From positions 18,228,162 to 18,292,161 of the forward strand of contig JAAALK010000287.1 in assembly GCA_019279435.1 (NCBI GenBank): a DNA stretch of 64,000 bases, written 5' to 3'. This DNA is from Zizania palustris (Eukaryota > Streptophyta > Magnoliopsida > Poales > Poaceae). Each line of letters opens with the position of its first letter. Positions within the stretch are counted from its first letter, which is position 1. The notes beneath the pieces were generated by a model, which was not told where the DNA came from, made no database searches, and saw only the letters and a program-made list of their open reading frames with translations. Below, in pieces: positions 31,741-41,645 of this stretch. The translations under genes and the position numbers were made by a program.

Positions 31741-34700
31741 GCGACAGGTCGAGGCTTGGAGGGCACGTGGATCATGGACTCCGGTTGTTCGCGCCACATG
31801 ACCGGAGATGCAAATTGGTTCTCCAGCCTCACCACAACCAAGCAAAGGGAACATATCACCTTCGGAAACAATCGAAGGAGTAGAGTGAAAGGTAAAGGTG
31901 TGGTAAGGATTAACACGAACTTCACTCTCAAAGATGTTGCTTTGGTTGAAAACCTGGGATACAATTTGCTGTCTGTATCTCAGTTGCTTGATGAGGGCTT
32001 CGAAGTGCGATTTCATCGCGATACTTCGCAAGTGCTCAATTCTGATGGCGTTGTGGTGTGTAAGATCTTTAGGGTTGGGAGAGTTTTTGGAGCTGATTTT
32101 TCAGAGTCGTCTGGTTCTTCTCATTGTCTTGTTGCACATTCGACTTCTGAGCTTTGGAAGTGGCATAGGAGACTAGGGCATATGAGCTTTGAGTTGCTCG
32201 CTCGTCTGAGCGCCCTAGGCTTGATCCGAGGATTGCCCAAGCTCAAGTTTGAGAAGAATTTAGTTTGCGCTCCATGTCGACATGGAAAAATGATTGCCGC
32301 TTCGCATTCGCCAGTCACCACAGTGATGACTGAACAGCCCGGAGAACTTCTCCATATGGACACTGTAGGTCCTTCTCGGGTTAGTTCTTTAGGCGGCAAG
32401 TGGTATGTACTTGTTATTGTCGACGATTTCTCTCGCTACTCTTGGGTCTTCTTTCTTGCCAGCAAGGATGAAGTGTTTTCACACTTTCGGAGCTTGGCTT
32501 TGAGACTTTTCACTGAACTCCCTGGTGCATTAAAATTCATTCGAAGCGATAATGGCACCGAGTTCAAAAATAGTCTCTTTGTTGACTTTTGCATGGAGCA
32601 TGGCATAGAACATCAATTCTCTGCTCCGCGGGTTCCTCAACAGAACGGTGTTGTTGAGAGGAAAAACCGCACTTTGGTTGAGATGGCTAGGACGATGCTT
32701 GATGAGCATAGGACTCCTAGAAAATTCTGGGCTGAGGCCATGAACACAGCATGTTACATCTCAAACCGAATTTTCTTGCGCTCAATTTTAAATTTGACAT
32801 CTTATGAGCTACGTTTTGGGAGACAGCCCAAGGTTACTCATCTTCGAGTTTTTGGCTGTCGCTGCTTCATCCTAAAACGTGGTAACTTGGATAAATTTGA
32901 GTCGCGATCTTCTGACGGGATCTTTTTGGGTTATACTACTCATGGTCATTCTTATCGTGTTTATAACTTGGAAACTAACACTGTCATCGAGTCATGTGAT
33001 GTGACTTTTGATGAATCAACCCCCTCTGTTAGTTCTGCTCTTGAACAGGCAAATGAACACGACATGGAACAGACCTTATTCGAAGAAGAAGATCTCGGAG
33101 AATTCGAGGATGATCCCCTACTACCCTCGACATCGACCCCCGAAGCTGACCCCGCTTCTACTACTTCGGCACGAGGTCCCGAAGCGACTACCTCAACATC
33201 GGTCATCTTGGACCACTCCAACGCACAAGTTGAGGGGGAGACTGCATCCCGCCGCGAGGCTCCACATCATGTCCAAAGGATGCACCCTCCCGAGCAGATC
33301 ATTGGTGAGCTTGATCAAAGGGTAACACGTTCTCACGCTCATTTCACTAATGCTGCTTTTGTTGCTTCTTTCGAGCCTTTAGATGTTAGTCATGCACTTT
33401 CTGATTCTAGTTGGATCAATGCCATGCATGAAGAGCTTGAGAATTTTGAAAGAAATCAAGTCTGGACTTTAGTTGATCCTCCACCAAATGTTCATTTCAT
33501 TGGAACAAAATGGATTTTTAAAAATAAACAAGGGGAGGATGGGACAATTGTTAGAAATAAGGCTAGACTTGTAGCTCAGGGCTTTTCTCAACTAGAAGGG
33601 ATTGATTTTACTGAAACTTTTGCACCTGTTGCTCGCCTTGAGGCCATCAGGATTTTGCTTGCCTTTGCGACATCCCGGGGATTCAAACTCTATCAAATGG
33701 ATGTCAAAAGTGCTTTTCTTAATGGCTTCATAGGTGAAGATGTTTATGTAAAACAACCCCCTGGTTTTGAAAACCCCAAGTACCCACATAAAGTCCTTAA
33801 ACTTCATAAGGCTCTTTATGGACTCAAGCAGGCCCCTCGGGCTTGGTATGATAGACTTAAGTCTTTTCTGCTTGAGCGAGGGTATTTGATGGGCTCTGTT
33901 GATAAAACACTGTTTACTCTCAAGCATGGCAAAGATTTCCTCCTAGTTCAGATTTATGTGGATGATATCATCTTTGGTGGCTCTTCTCATGCTTTGGTTG
34001 CCGAGTTTGCAGATACCATGAGCAGGGAATTTGAAATGTCAATGATGGGTGAACTCACCTTTTTCCTTGGTTTGCAAATCAAGCAAAGCAAACAAGGTAC
34101 TTTTGTCCACCAGACAAAGTACACCAAGGACCTGCTCAAGAAATTCGACATGTCCGATGCGAAGCCCCTCGCCACTCCAATGGCTACATCTGTAGCATTG
34201 GACCCTGACGAAGATGGAGAAGCCGTAGATCAGAAGGAGTTTCGGAGCATGATCGGCTCCCTCCTCTACTTGACTGCCACGAGGCCGGACATACACTTCG
34301 CAGTATGTCTGTGCGCTCGTTTTCAGGCTTCACCACGAGCTTCGCACCGCCAAGCGGTTAAGCGCATTCTAAGGTATCTCAAACACACCCTTGAATTTGG
34401 CATATGGTACTCATCATCTTCATCTTTATGTCTTAAAGGTTATTCAGATGCGGATTTTGCTGGGTGTAGAATTGATAGGAAGAGTACCTCTGGTACTTGT
34501 CATTTTCTGGGTACGTCTCTGGTTTGCTGGTCTTCCCGCAAACAGTCTAGTGTTGCTCAATCGACGGCTGAGGCCGAATATGTTGCTGCAGCTAGCTGTT
34601 GCTCTCAGATTTTGTGGATGGTTTCCACTTTGCGGGATTTCGGGTTAGATTATAAGAGTGTTCCACTTTTCTGTGATAACACTAGTGCTATTTGTATTGC

Positions 34701-34908
34701 AAACAACCCGGTTCAGCACTCCAGAACCAAACACATTGATGTCCGGTATCATTTTCTCAGAGATCACAATGAGAAGGGTGATATTGAACTTCAATATGTT
34801 GATACCCAACACCAGCTTGCCGACATTTTTACAAAACCCCTCGATGCTTCTCGATTTGCTTACTTGCGTGGGGAACTTGGTATCTGTCATCCCTACGGCA
34901 TTTTGTGA
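31741..34908 (+). CDS. pol: SIRE-1 pol polyprotein (protease, integrase, RT, RNase H), open
   Basis: It is in the same frame as gag after a single TAG, with no ATG before 31774, so expression should need readthrough of the stop. Protease: MDSGCSRHM with the catalytic DSG at about 31777. Integrase: HHCC finger (WHRRLGH...CAPC, 32160-32280), then a core with MDTVGP, RSDNGTEF (about 32545) and NGVVERKN (about 32645) supplying D, D and E. RT from about 33450 with YVDD at 33955-33966. RNase H with YSDADFAG (34441), AEAEYVAA and FCDNTSA. It ends at TGA 34906-34908. No lesion is visible. It acts in cytoplasmic particles and, after nuclear import, in integration. Confidence 0.9.
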   Translation, partial: ATGRGLEGTWIMDSGCSRHMTGDANWFSSLTTTKQREHITFGNNRRSRVKGKGVVRINTNFTLKDVALVENLGYNLLSVSQLLDEGFEVRFHRDTSQVLNSDGVVVCKIFRVGRVFGADFSESSGSSHCLVAHSTSELWKWHRRLGHMSFELLARLSALGLIRGLPKLKFEKNLVCAPCRHGKMIAASHSPVTTVMTEQPGELLHMDTVGPSRVSSLGGKWYVLVIVDDFSRYSWVFFLASKDEVFSHFRSLALRLFTELPGALKFIRSDNGTEFKNSLFVDFCMEHGIEHQFSAPRVPQQNGVVERKNRTLVEMARTMLDEHRTPRKFWAEAMNTACYISNRIFLRSILNLTSYELRFGRQPKVTHLRVFGCRCFILKRGNLDKFESRSSDGIFLGYTTHGHSYRVYNLETNTVIESCDVTFDESTPSVSSALEQANEHDMEQTLFEEEDLGEFEDDPLLPSTSTPEADPASTTSARGPEATTSTSVILDHSNAQVEGETASRREAPHHVQRMHPPEQIIGELDQRVTRSHAHFTNAAFVASFEPLDVSHALSDSSWINAMHEELENFERNQVWTLVDPPPNVHFIGTKWIFKNKQGEDGTIVRNKARLVAQGFSQLEGIDFTETFAPVARLEAIRILLAFATSRGFKLYQMDVKSAFLNGFIGEDVYVKQPPGFENPKYPHKVLKLHKALYGLKQAPRAWYDRLKSFLLERGYLMGSVDKTLFTLKHGKDFLLVQIYVDDIIFGGSSHALVAEFADTMSREFEMSMMGELTFFLGLQIKQSKQGTFVHQTKYTKDLLKKFDMSDAKPLATPMATSVALDPDEDGEAVDQKEFRSMIGSLLYLTATRPDIHFAVCLCARFQASPRASHRQAVKRILRYLKHTLEFGIWYSSSSSLCLKGYSDADFAGCRIDRKSTSGTCHFLGTSLVCWSSRKQSSVAQSTAEAEYVAAASCCSQILWMVSTLRDFGLDYKSVPLFCDNTSAICIANNPVQHSRTKHIDVRYHFLRDHNEKGDIELQYVDTQHQLADIFTKPLDASRFAYLRGELGICHPYGIL

Positions 34909-36081
34909 GGGGGAGCTGTTTTTAATTGTCTTGCATATGCTCATTATGTGTGGAATTGCACTTACATCTTTTGCTATTATATGCCTGCTTTTAATTCAAT
35001 GAAATCATGTCAGCTCAGCTCTATGAAATATGTCTGGAACATTGATTGTGCATGATGTTTTATTTTCTAAAATCAAAACTTGCTCACCGCACAATCTTGT
35101 ATTTAGCTTGTTTAGGCTGGACTGCTTTTAGCTATCTTTTATCTACTTGACAGCAAGACACTGTTCTTTGGATGCTAAACTTTGCAACTTGAAAAATGTG
35201 TTCATTATTCATGGATATTCATCAAAATATTTCATTCATCTGAATCAAAATCAAAAATCCATGATTTGCCTGGTTTAAATGAAAAGATCCAGGAGGGTTT
35301 GTTTGTCGCACTACTCTATTCTAGACTGCTTACCATTGCACTTTGGTCTGAACTGGGATAGTTTAGTGTATGCCAAAATCACTGCCTTAAGCTTCAGATG
35401 GCTTTCCTGCCTAGGCTTGGCTTGATTGGAAAGTATAAGGTGGACAAACAAATAACCCCTGGCATTAAGAAAAAGAACAACAAATTTATTTGCTCATCAA
35501 AGTTGCTCTCAAAGCTTCTTTTTGAATAAGACTTGTCTGTCTAGAGTAGAAATTGTTAGCTTTGCGCAGTCCTTGCCTTCTCATGTCTAGCTACTGTGAT
35601 TAAGTGGTGATGCTTTTTACTTCAAAAATGACAAAATCACATGCCATCATCTTGTTTCACAGATTGTTACATTGAGCTGAGCCCATGATCACTTGTGTTA
35701 ATTTTGGCATATTTTTGCATTATATGTCTTTGCAATTCTATTCATTTCAAAGCTTTGCATCTTTTAACTGCTCCTTGATGCTTGCATTGCCAAAGGGGGA
35801 GATGTGCTCTTGTTCTCTGCCGCAAGAAGGCATAATTTCGCAAGGGGAAAGATTTTTGACATAAAGGGGGAGAAAAATTCGCTTAACTCAGGGGGAGTTC
35901 CTATCAAGGGGAGATTTGCCAAAAAGGGCTTTTACTCTTTTGAGAAAGGGGGAGAAAATTTCTTTTATCAAGTGACATGCTTTGGCTCTTTTCTGAGTTT
36001 TTATGGTCACTTGTGTGCTGAGAATTTTTACATTTTCTTGAACTTCGATTTGGTTGTCAATGCACTCATCAAGGGGGAGAT
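34909..36081 (+). other. SIRE-1 3' untranslated region with multiple polypurine tracts
   Basis: Non-coding and AT-rich. Purine tracts occur near 34910 (GAGGGGGAG), 35791, 35840, 35866, 35890, 35906, 35945 and finally AAGGGGGAGAT abutting the 3' LTR (36071-36081). Repeated tracts upstream of the 3' LTR are a reported Sirevirus signature. The 102-codon ORF at 35804 translates these tracts and is not a gene. I see no env-like ORF. Confidence 0.8.
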
Positions 36082-38058
36082 TGAGAAACCAAGGGTGGTT
36101 TCGGTGTTGTGATGAGTGATTGACAGGCTTTTACCCTCTGTTCGAAGGGTACCTCCGGAGGGGCTTCGGAGGTGGTACCTCCGAAGGGTGTTCGGAGGTG
36201 TGTCACCGGAGTGTGTTCGGTGTTTGCTTGCTGCAGCTGTGCAGCGGAGTGTACCTGTCGGAGGGGTCCGACAGTACGCGATGACTGGGTTCGTACCGAT
36301 GGCTTCGGTACTTTGGGCGGTACACCGGAGTGTGTGCCGGAGGTTGCTAACCCGGAGAGGTCTCCGGAGTACTGGATACACTTGTCTGTTTGTCTGTGGT
36401 GCGCAGGGACTTCGGAGGCGACGGACAGGGTTCGAGCCAGGTGAACTTGGGTCAAGCGGGTGGTTTGATGCCAAGGGAGCGGGGAGCTCCGTCACGGTGG
36501 CTGCGAAGGTGGTCCGGGTCGGTCCTCGGGTCGAGGCGTGCCAGGTGAAGGCAGAGAGTGCGGAGCGTGGCTTCGGCTGAAGGTACTCCGAGACAAAGTC
36601 CTCGGAGGTGAGGCACTTCGAAGGTACTCCGAATGGAGTGACTTCGGAGTTGGTGGATCAAGTCCTCTGCGGAGGCAAGGTGTTCGAAGTGTGCTCCGGA
36701 GGGAGACACTCGAAGGTTACCCGACGAAGGTCTCAGAAGTCGAGGCGCATCGAAGGCATGGTCCGGGTGAGGCTCGTCGTGAAGTGTGCTCGGGTAGAGG
36801 CACTGCGACGGAGTGCTCATGGAATGCCTCATGCGGAGGCCTTGGACGAAGGAGGGACTTCGAAGGGTGGTACTCCGAAGGTGGGGCTTCGGAGTGAGGA
36901 TGACTTGTGGTGCTTCGGCCATGCATGGCTTCGGTACACGGACGGACGGTGTACGAGCTCGGAGTAGCTGCGAAGCCGTGGTGATCCACTCCGGAGGTGG
37001 TGGTGCGAAGGCCCAAGGGCTTTGACGGCTTCGGCTCAAAACCGTCACTGTATCGAAGGTCTTCTTCGGCGGAGCGAAGGCCAACAGGCTGCAGGCTTCT
37101 CGCCGAAGCTTCCGCACCCCTCGCGTGCGAAGGGAGGTTCCAGAAGTCAACTCTGTAAAGGCTGACACTGTCTGTTCTGAAAAAGGCTGACACTGTCCCC
37201 TCTGCAGCTGACAGAGAAGCCTCCAAAATAAAGGTGGACTACCTTTTGTACCCCTTAGTTCTGTAGAGACAAATCTGTTGTAAACCCTAGGGGTAAAGTA
37301 GTCACTTCCTTAGGATGAAGTCGTGGGCTATAAATATGGGGGCTCGGTAGGAAACATTTAACACTTTGAGCATTTTCTGTTGAGCTCCTGTAGACAGACC
37401 TCGCTGTTTTCATTCTGAGTTCAATATATTTTGTGTTCCTTGTTCAAGCGGCGAAGCCCTGCTTCTGTGTGCTTTTGCTTGAGCTCGTATCGCATACCTC
37501 GCTAGTTTTAGTTCACCGAAGCCTGTCTTGGCGAAGGGTGTTTTTATCGCGAAGTGTGTTTTACAGTGTGCTGTCGCTCTGTGTAACACGAGGCAAGACC
37601 TCGCTGCTTACTAGCGAAGCCCTGTTCTGTTCCCGTAGTGCTTCTTGTGTCGAAGCCCTTAGCGTAGTCCATTTGCGTGTGCGTGTAGACCTTCGGGTAC
37701 GAAGCCCAGCACCCGTTGCTGTCGCCAAGTACTTGGTCGAAGTCCTCAGAGGGCTGTCCACTCTTGCGAAGAGTGAAGTGCGAAGCCTGCTCGAAGCACC
37801 TCGTGTGCGGAGCCTGCACTGACTTAGCAGAGTAGATTTTCGAGGGTTGTTAGTGGAGCGAAGTCTTCTTGGCTTCGAACTTTTGCTCCTCCGAAGCCTG
37901 TGTTCGAAGGTGTCGAAGTACCTCCGAACCAGACCTTCGAAGGTAGTGTTCGAAGCCTGTTCCGCAGAAGACAGAACCGAACCGAAGGCTAAGTTTTTAG
38001 CCCGAAATTTTAAAAGCTCCCATTCACCCCCCCTCTGGTCGCCGTTTCCGGTCCAACA
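36082..38058 (+). repeat. SIRE-1 3' LTR
   Basis: 1,977 bp, TGAGAAACC...GGTCCAACA, with TATAAATA at 37329-37336. Essentially identical to the 5' LTR. Confidence 0.92.
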
Positions 38059-38063
38059 GTGTT

Positions 38064-38186
38064 CTAGTTAGTGTACGACTCAGCGGGGTCATTTGGATTG
38101 TAAGTGTTGCCTTCAACCGCCCTCCCTTTGTGAGCCAGAGCATATGCTATGACTTGGGAGCATTCTTGACCCGCGTTGGTCGTTGA
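38064..38186 (-). pseudogene. CACTA-2 TNPA-like gene, segment right of SIRE-1
   Basis: It begins after the acceptor TCATTTCAG at 38187 and encodes AGQECSQVIAYALAHKGRAV and NPNDPAESYTN, conserved in grass CACTA ORF1 proteins, then a TAG. SIRE-1 interrupts the same exon a few bases later. The intron on its upstream side (to about 38249) has an odd donor (CTC|GCTTAA), possibly a mutated GT. Confidence 0.75.
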
Positions 38187-38248
38187 CTGAAATGAGAAAA
38201 TAGTTAGAGCTATATTGTGCAATTAAGCGAAAAAAGAAACAATTAAGC

Positions 38249-38401
38249 GAGGTTCAGGGAGCCTTGATGGTGTGTTGTCCCTGGCATGAGTAGGCGTCTC
38301 TGGTGGCATGCATCGTGACTGCTCTTCCACTCGGCAGAACACCACCTATCAACAATTTGGCCCCAACATTCAAGATGAGCGACACACCACTGTGGAGGGA
38401 C
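38249..38401 (-). pseudogene. CACTA-2 TNPA-like gene, internal exon
   Basis: The minus frame after the acceptor CAAATAG encodes VPPQWCVAHLECWGQIVDRW and a following RRLLMPGTTHHQGSLNL, both familiar blocks of the Ptta/En/Spm family. This exon is uninterrupted. Splicing from the previous exon keeps the frame. Confidence 0.75.
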
Positions 38402-38471
38402 CTATTTGATGCAAGTGAAATTGTTAATGAAATAATATTAAGTATTGCAAGGTAAACGATAATATACTTAC

Positions 38472-38658
38472 CATCATGTATTGCTCTCTTGTCAGAAAGG
38501 TGGTACGGGCATCCTTTTTATTCTTTCTCGCTCGGAGGTGCTGGGCGTGGTAGTCGATAACAGCTTGAATGCACGCCTCATAATGCATGTTAGTGACAAG
38601 CTTCTTGATGCCTCTGTTGATAACAGCGGTAGCCTGATCCACATACCCCTCATCACAT
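38472..38658 (-). pseudogene. CACTA-2 TNPA-like gene, first recognisable exon
   Basis: Between the acceptor TTTTTATAG (38659) and donor ATG|GTAAGT (38471), the frame encodes VINRGIKKLVTNMHYEACIQ and TTFLTREQYM, the conserved start of the Transposase_24 domain. The true gene start is missing, since only about 110 bp remain before the CACTA terminus. TNPA-type proteins bind subterminal repeats and assist the catalytic TNPD; none is produced here. Confidence 0.8.
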
Positions 38659-38768
38659 CTATAAAAATCATACATATAGATGTAAAGAGAATGTTATGTA
38701 ATCCACATGTGAAGGAAAACACTCGACAAACCCTCAAGCACTCGGCAAACGTGTTGTTTCCGGTAGTG

Positions 38769-38993
38769 ACAGCAGCTGGATAGCTGATGTACGAGTTACT
38801 CCAGAGCAACGACTGCTTGCTCCTCCTAGTCTCAAAATTTTAGATGACATGATTTTACCAAATGTAGGCAGTAGTATAGCTCCAACTCTAAATTTACGTG
38901 AAATCTAAGATTTATATAATATAATATAATAGTTTCAATTTTTATTTATGTCCAAAATAAAAACTAAATTACTATATTACGACTCGTTACTTA
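38769..38993. other. unassigned AT-rich spacer
   Basis: It starts with the duplicated ACA of CACTA-2. I see no gene or repeat in it. Confidence 0.5.
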
Positions 38994-39446
38994 GGGTGCA
39001 TTTGGTTCTGCTGCAACTGTGAAAAAAGTCGTTTGGTTGAATCTGCTGTGAGCCAACTATTTTTTATAACTGACATAATTTTCATCATTATAATATTCCA
39101 TACATATATATAAATATGAAACAGCCAACATTGATTCAACTAAATAACTGAAAAATATATTAGATAAATAAAAAAGTCTATAAATTATCTCATAAAGTAA
39201 CCGGTAACTATATAGCAATCTCATGAAATTATAAAATACAATACAAACCATAATTATGTTAGATCAATCAAGACACCTTGAATTCATGTTATTCAATTTG
39301 TACTAAAAACCAAAAAACTAGGTCTGTTTCTAAATTTGTACTACAAAAAAGTTATTTTTCATGGGAGAAGCAGATTTGGTAAACCGTTTGGTTCAACTTT
39401 TGCTTTTTTACGGAAGTAAATTTTAAAGTAGAACCAAATGCGCCCT
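38994..39446. mobile_element. MITE with GGGTGCATTTGGTTCT termini, copy 1
   Basis: The left terminus GGGTGCATTTGGTTCTGCTG is mirrored by AGAACCAAATGCGCCC at the right. The AT-rich interior aligns over most of its length with 40194-40717, in the same orientation. The target-site duplication is not clear. It is probably hAT- or Harbinger-derived. No coding capacity. Confidence 0.65.
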
Positions 39447-39559
39447 AGTGTTATGTATAAACTAGTCCGTTAATAAGTTTCGTTAAAAGACTGTTTCTTC
39501 GTGGTAGTGTATAATCGATGTTTTCTCTTTTTCCCTTAACTAATGTGTATAATTTCTAC

Positions 39560-39660
39560 GATAACTAGAGATTCTCAATAGCTAGTTTATCTCGGTAGCT
39601 GAATAGTCTAAGTATCTAGCTAAGGAAAATCTGAAAAAGTTAGTATTTTTCAGCTTCTGC
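39560..39660. repeat. dispersed repeat, copy 1 (partner at about 62512)
   Basis: TAGAGATTCTCAATAGCTAG, then AGTCTAAGTATCTAGCTAAG and AAAATCTGAAAAAG, correspond closely to 62512-62595. This is probably the terminus of an uncharacterised MITE. Downstream to 40190 I see no gene; the 111-codon minus ORF at 39640-39975 has no recognisable features. Confidence 0.5.
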
Positions 39661-40193
39661 ACGCCGAAGCTCGCAAACAGGCCTTAGAGCCATGTCTTCG
39701 TGATACTTCAAAATTTCGATTAGTTTATGAATTAAAAAATGAGTGACAAATAGCCCATGAACAATTGACTTGAAAATGGCTAATTTCATTGAAAAGATTA
39801 ACTTGCTTGCAGCCTTAGCCCACTTTCTTGTGATAACTAAAATGGGCCCATTTGTTTCCCAATTTAGGCCATCTTCATCAAGATTGTTAAAGCCCACACC
39901 AGTTGCTACTACATTTGGCCCATGCATGTTTTCCAATTGACTGCAGGCTGCAGGTAATAAACTTGTGGAGAGCAAAGTAAGATTAGCTGATGTCTCATCA
40001 GCAATGTGTATTAGCTAATGCCTCCACGAGAGAAATTTTCTTTATTTATGCCATCACGTGAAGTTTCTATAGAAGCATTTCATCTGGAAAGTTTGATTCA
40101 CAGGGCAATTAGTTTTATGTGAGTTGATGATATTATCAGCGATGTTTGAGTAGACGATGCGCTGCAAGGAAATTGTTAGGTTTAGGATGTGTT

Positions 40194-40717
40194 TGGTTCT
40201 GTTGTAGGCTGTGAAAAAATCGTTGCGAGTTGCTTGTTGTGAAAAAGCTGTTGTGAGTTCTCTATTGTGGAAAAGCTAAAAGTTTTTTGATTGAAGTTGC
40301 TGTGACAAAACTATTATGAGCTGACTGTTATTTATAACTTACATAATTTTCATCATTATAATATTCCGTATATATATAGGAAAATGTTGATGCAACTAAA
40401 TAATTGGAAAATATATTAGATAAATAAAAATGTATAGTTCATCTCATAAAATAACGGGCAACTACATATTATCTCATAAAATTATGCAATGCAATATAAA
40501 CTATAATAATATTAGATCAATAAAGATATCTTAAATTCATGCTATTTAATCTGTACTAAAAATAAAAAAACAGATGCAGAAAAGTAGGTTTCACGCTGCT
40601 TCCAAATTTTTATTAGAAAAAAACTGTTTTTTTATAGTAGAATTAGTTTTAGTAAACCCGATTCAGCTTCTATTTTTTTACAGCAGAAACATATTTCAAA
40701 AATAGAACAAAGGGACG
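40194..40717. mobile_element. MITE with GGGTGCATTTGGTTCT-type termini, copy 2
   Basis: A diverged second copy of the 38994-39446 family. It shares ACATAATTTTCATCATTATA, the GGAAAATATATTAGATAAAT region and the terminal arms, with an extra stretch of about 70 bp near the left end. It is more degraded at the right terminus. Confidence 0.6.
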
Positions 40718-41029
40718 TATGTACCAAGGATATATGTAAAATGACTGTAAGGTCATCTTCAATCTTGGTGCTAAGACAAATGCATAAAAATATATTTAGC
40801 ACTTTAGTTAATAGGCAATCTCTCTATACAACGCAAGAGCGTTTATCTGTACCTCTAAAGTTGTTGGTTGTCATCGATCGTAGCTAATTTGCAAGGGCAG
40901 CAACTATATCGCTTTTTTAAAGAAAATCATGTAAACACCTCTAGACATAGGATACCTAACTAAAGCAGCTACTTCTAATAATCGGCGCCTAGGTTTATTT
41001 GAGAGGAAAAAATCCGGATTTTCCCTAGG

Positions 41030-41645
41030 GCATGTTTGGATGGTCCTTACTTATTTTTAGAGACTAAGGGGGTGTTTGGTTTGAGGTTGCTAAAGTTTAG
41101 GCACTAAACTTTAGTCTCTTTTAGTTCCTAAATTGCCAAATATGGGAACTAAAGTTTAGTCCCTAAACTTTAGCCCTCTAGTCCTCAAAAGCTTGCTAAA
41201 AGGACTAAAAGTACTACTTACCTCTCATCTCTCACTCTCTTTTAGTCCTTTAGTACTTAGAACCAAACAGGGACTAAAGTTTAGTCCTATAAAAAAGAGG
41301 AGACTAAAGTTTAGTTTAGTCCCTAAAAGAACCAAATAGGCCCTAAAGTTTAGTCTCATTTAGTCCCTAAAGCCCCAAACAACCTTGCGTATAGGGACTA
41401 AACTTTAGTCCTTAAAATTCAGTCCATAAGTCATCAAAATATTGTTTATTGGGACTAAAAGGTGTCATGTACATCATCTATCCTCATTTATGGCTATTTA
41501 GGAGAATGAAAAAAGGTAAGGGTAACAATTATTATGGGTGATATGGTCATTTTATAGTATTTTATTTGTACTTCCAAACAAAAAGACTAAACTTTAGTCT
41601 TACTAGATAAGCAAGTTTTAGTCCCTAAAAATAAACAAGTGCACT
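41030..41645. mobile_element. nested Tourist-type MITE cluster
   Basis: An inner unit begins after TAA at 41068 with GGGGGTGTTTGGTTTGAGG and ends near 41384 with the complement-like CCCCAAACAACCTTG. It holds many GGACTAAACTTTAGTCC palindromes. An outer unit is suggested by CTTATTTTTAGAGACTAA near 41050 and its complement TTTTAGTCCCTAAAAATAAAC near 41613-41634. The copies look like insertion of one family member into another. Confidence 0.6.

Larger units (their letters stand above)
27638..38058 (+). mobile_element. SIRE-1: young Ty1/copia retrotransposon of Sirevirus (SIRE/Maximus) type
   Basis: 10,421 bp, with LTRs beginning TGAGAAACCAAGG and the exact duplication GTGTT (27633-27637 and 38059-38063). 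Gag has two CCHC knuckles and a long C-terminal extension, pol order is protease-integrase-RT-RNase H, and several polypurine tracts precede the 3' LTR; all are Sirevirus traits. The two LTRs have the same length over their shared part, and I see only two substitutions (28877/37321 C/T and one A/G near 29563/38003). A deletion equivalent to SIRE-2 bases 52435-52835 removed the last 10 bp of the 5' LTR, the PBS and the gag start. Confidence 0.92.
19419..38768 (-). mobile_element. CACTA-2: CACTA transposon with a TNPA-like gene remnant, split by two LTR retrotransposons
   Basis: The left end is CACTACGGGAGAAACCC and then CGCCGAGTGCC. The right end complements to CACTACCGGAAACAACACG and then TGCCGAGTGC. 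The 3-bp duplication ACA is exact (19416-19418 and 38769-38771). The CGCCGAGTGCC/GCACTCGGC motif is typical of the grass CACTA group. It spans 19,350 bp, but only about 1.48 kb is its own sequence. That sequence carries minus-strand exons of the Ptta/En/Spm protein. No TNPD-type transposase is present, so it was probably non-autonomous. Confidence 0.92.

Noticed and set aside
35804..36112. 102-codon ORF after SIRE-1 pol as an env-like gene
   Set aside because: It translates the polypurine tracts, runs into the LTR, has no signal peptide or convincing membrane anchor, and is not conserved in SIRE-2.
39640..39975. 111-codon minus-strand ORF
   Set aside because: No recognisable family, AT-rich MITE-filled surroundings, no promoter evidence.
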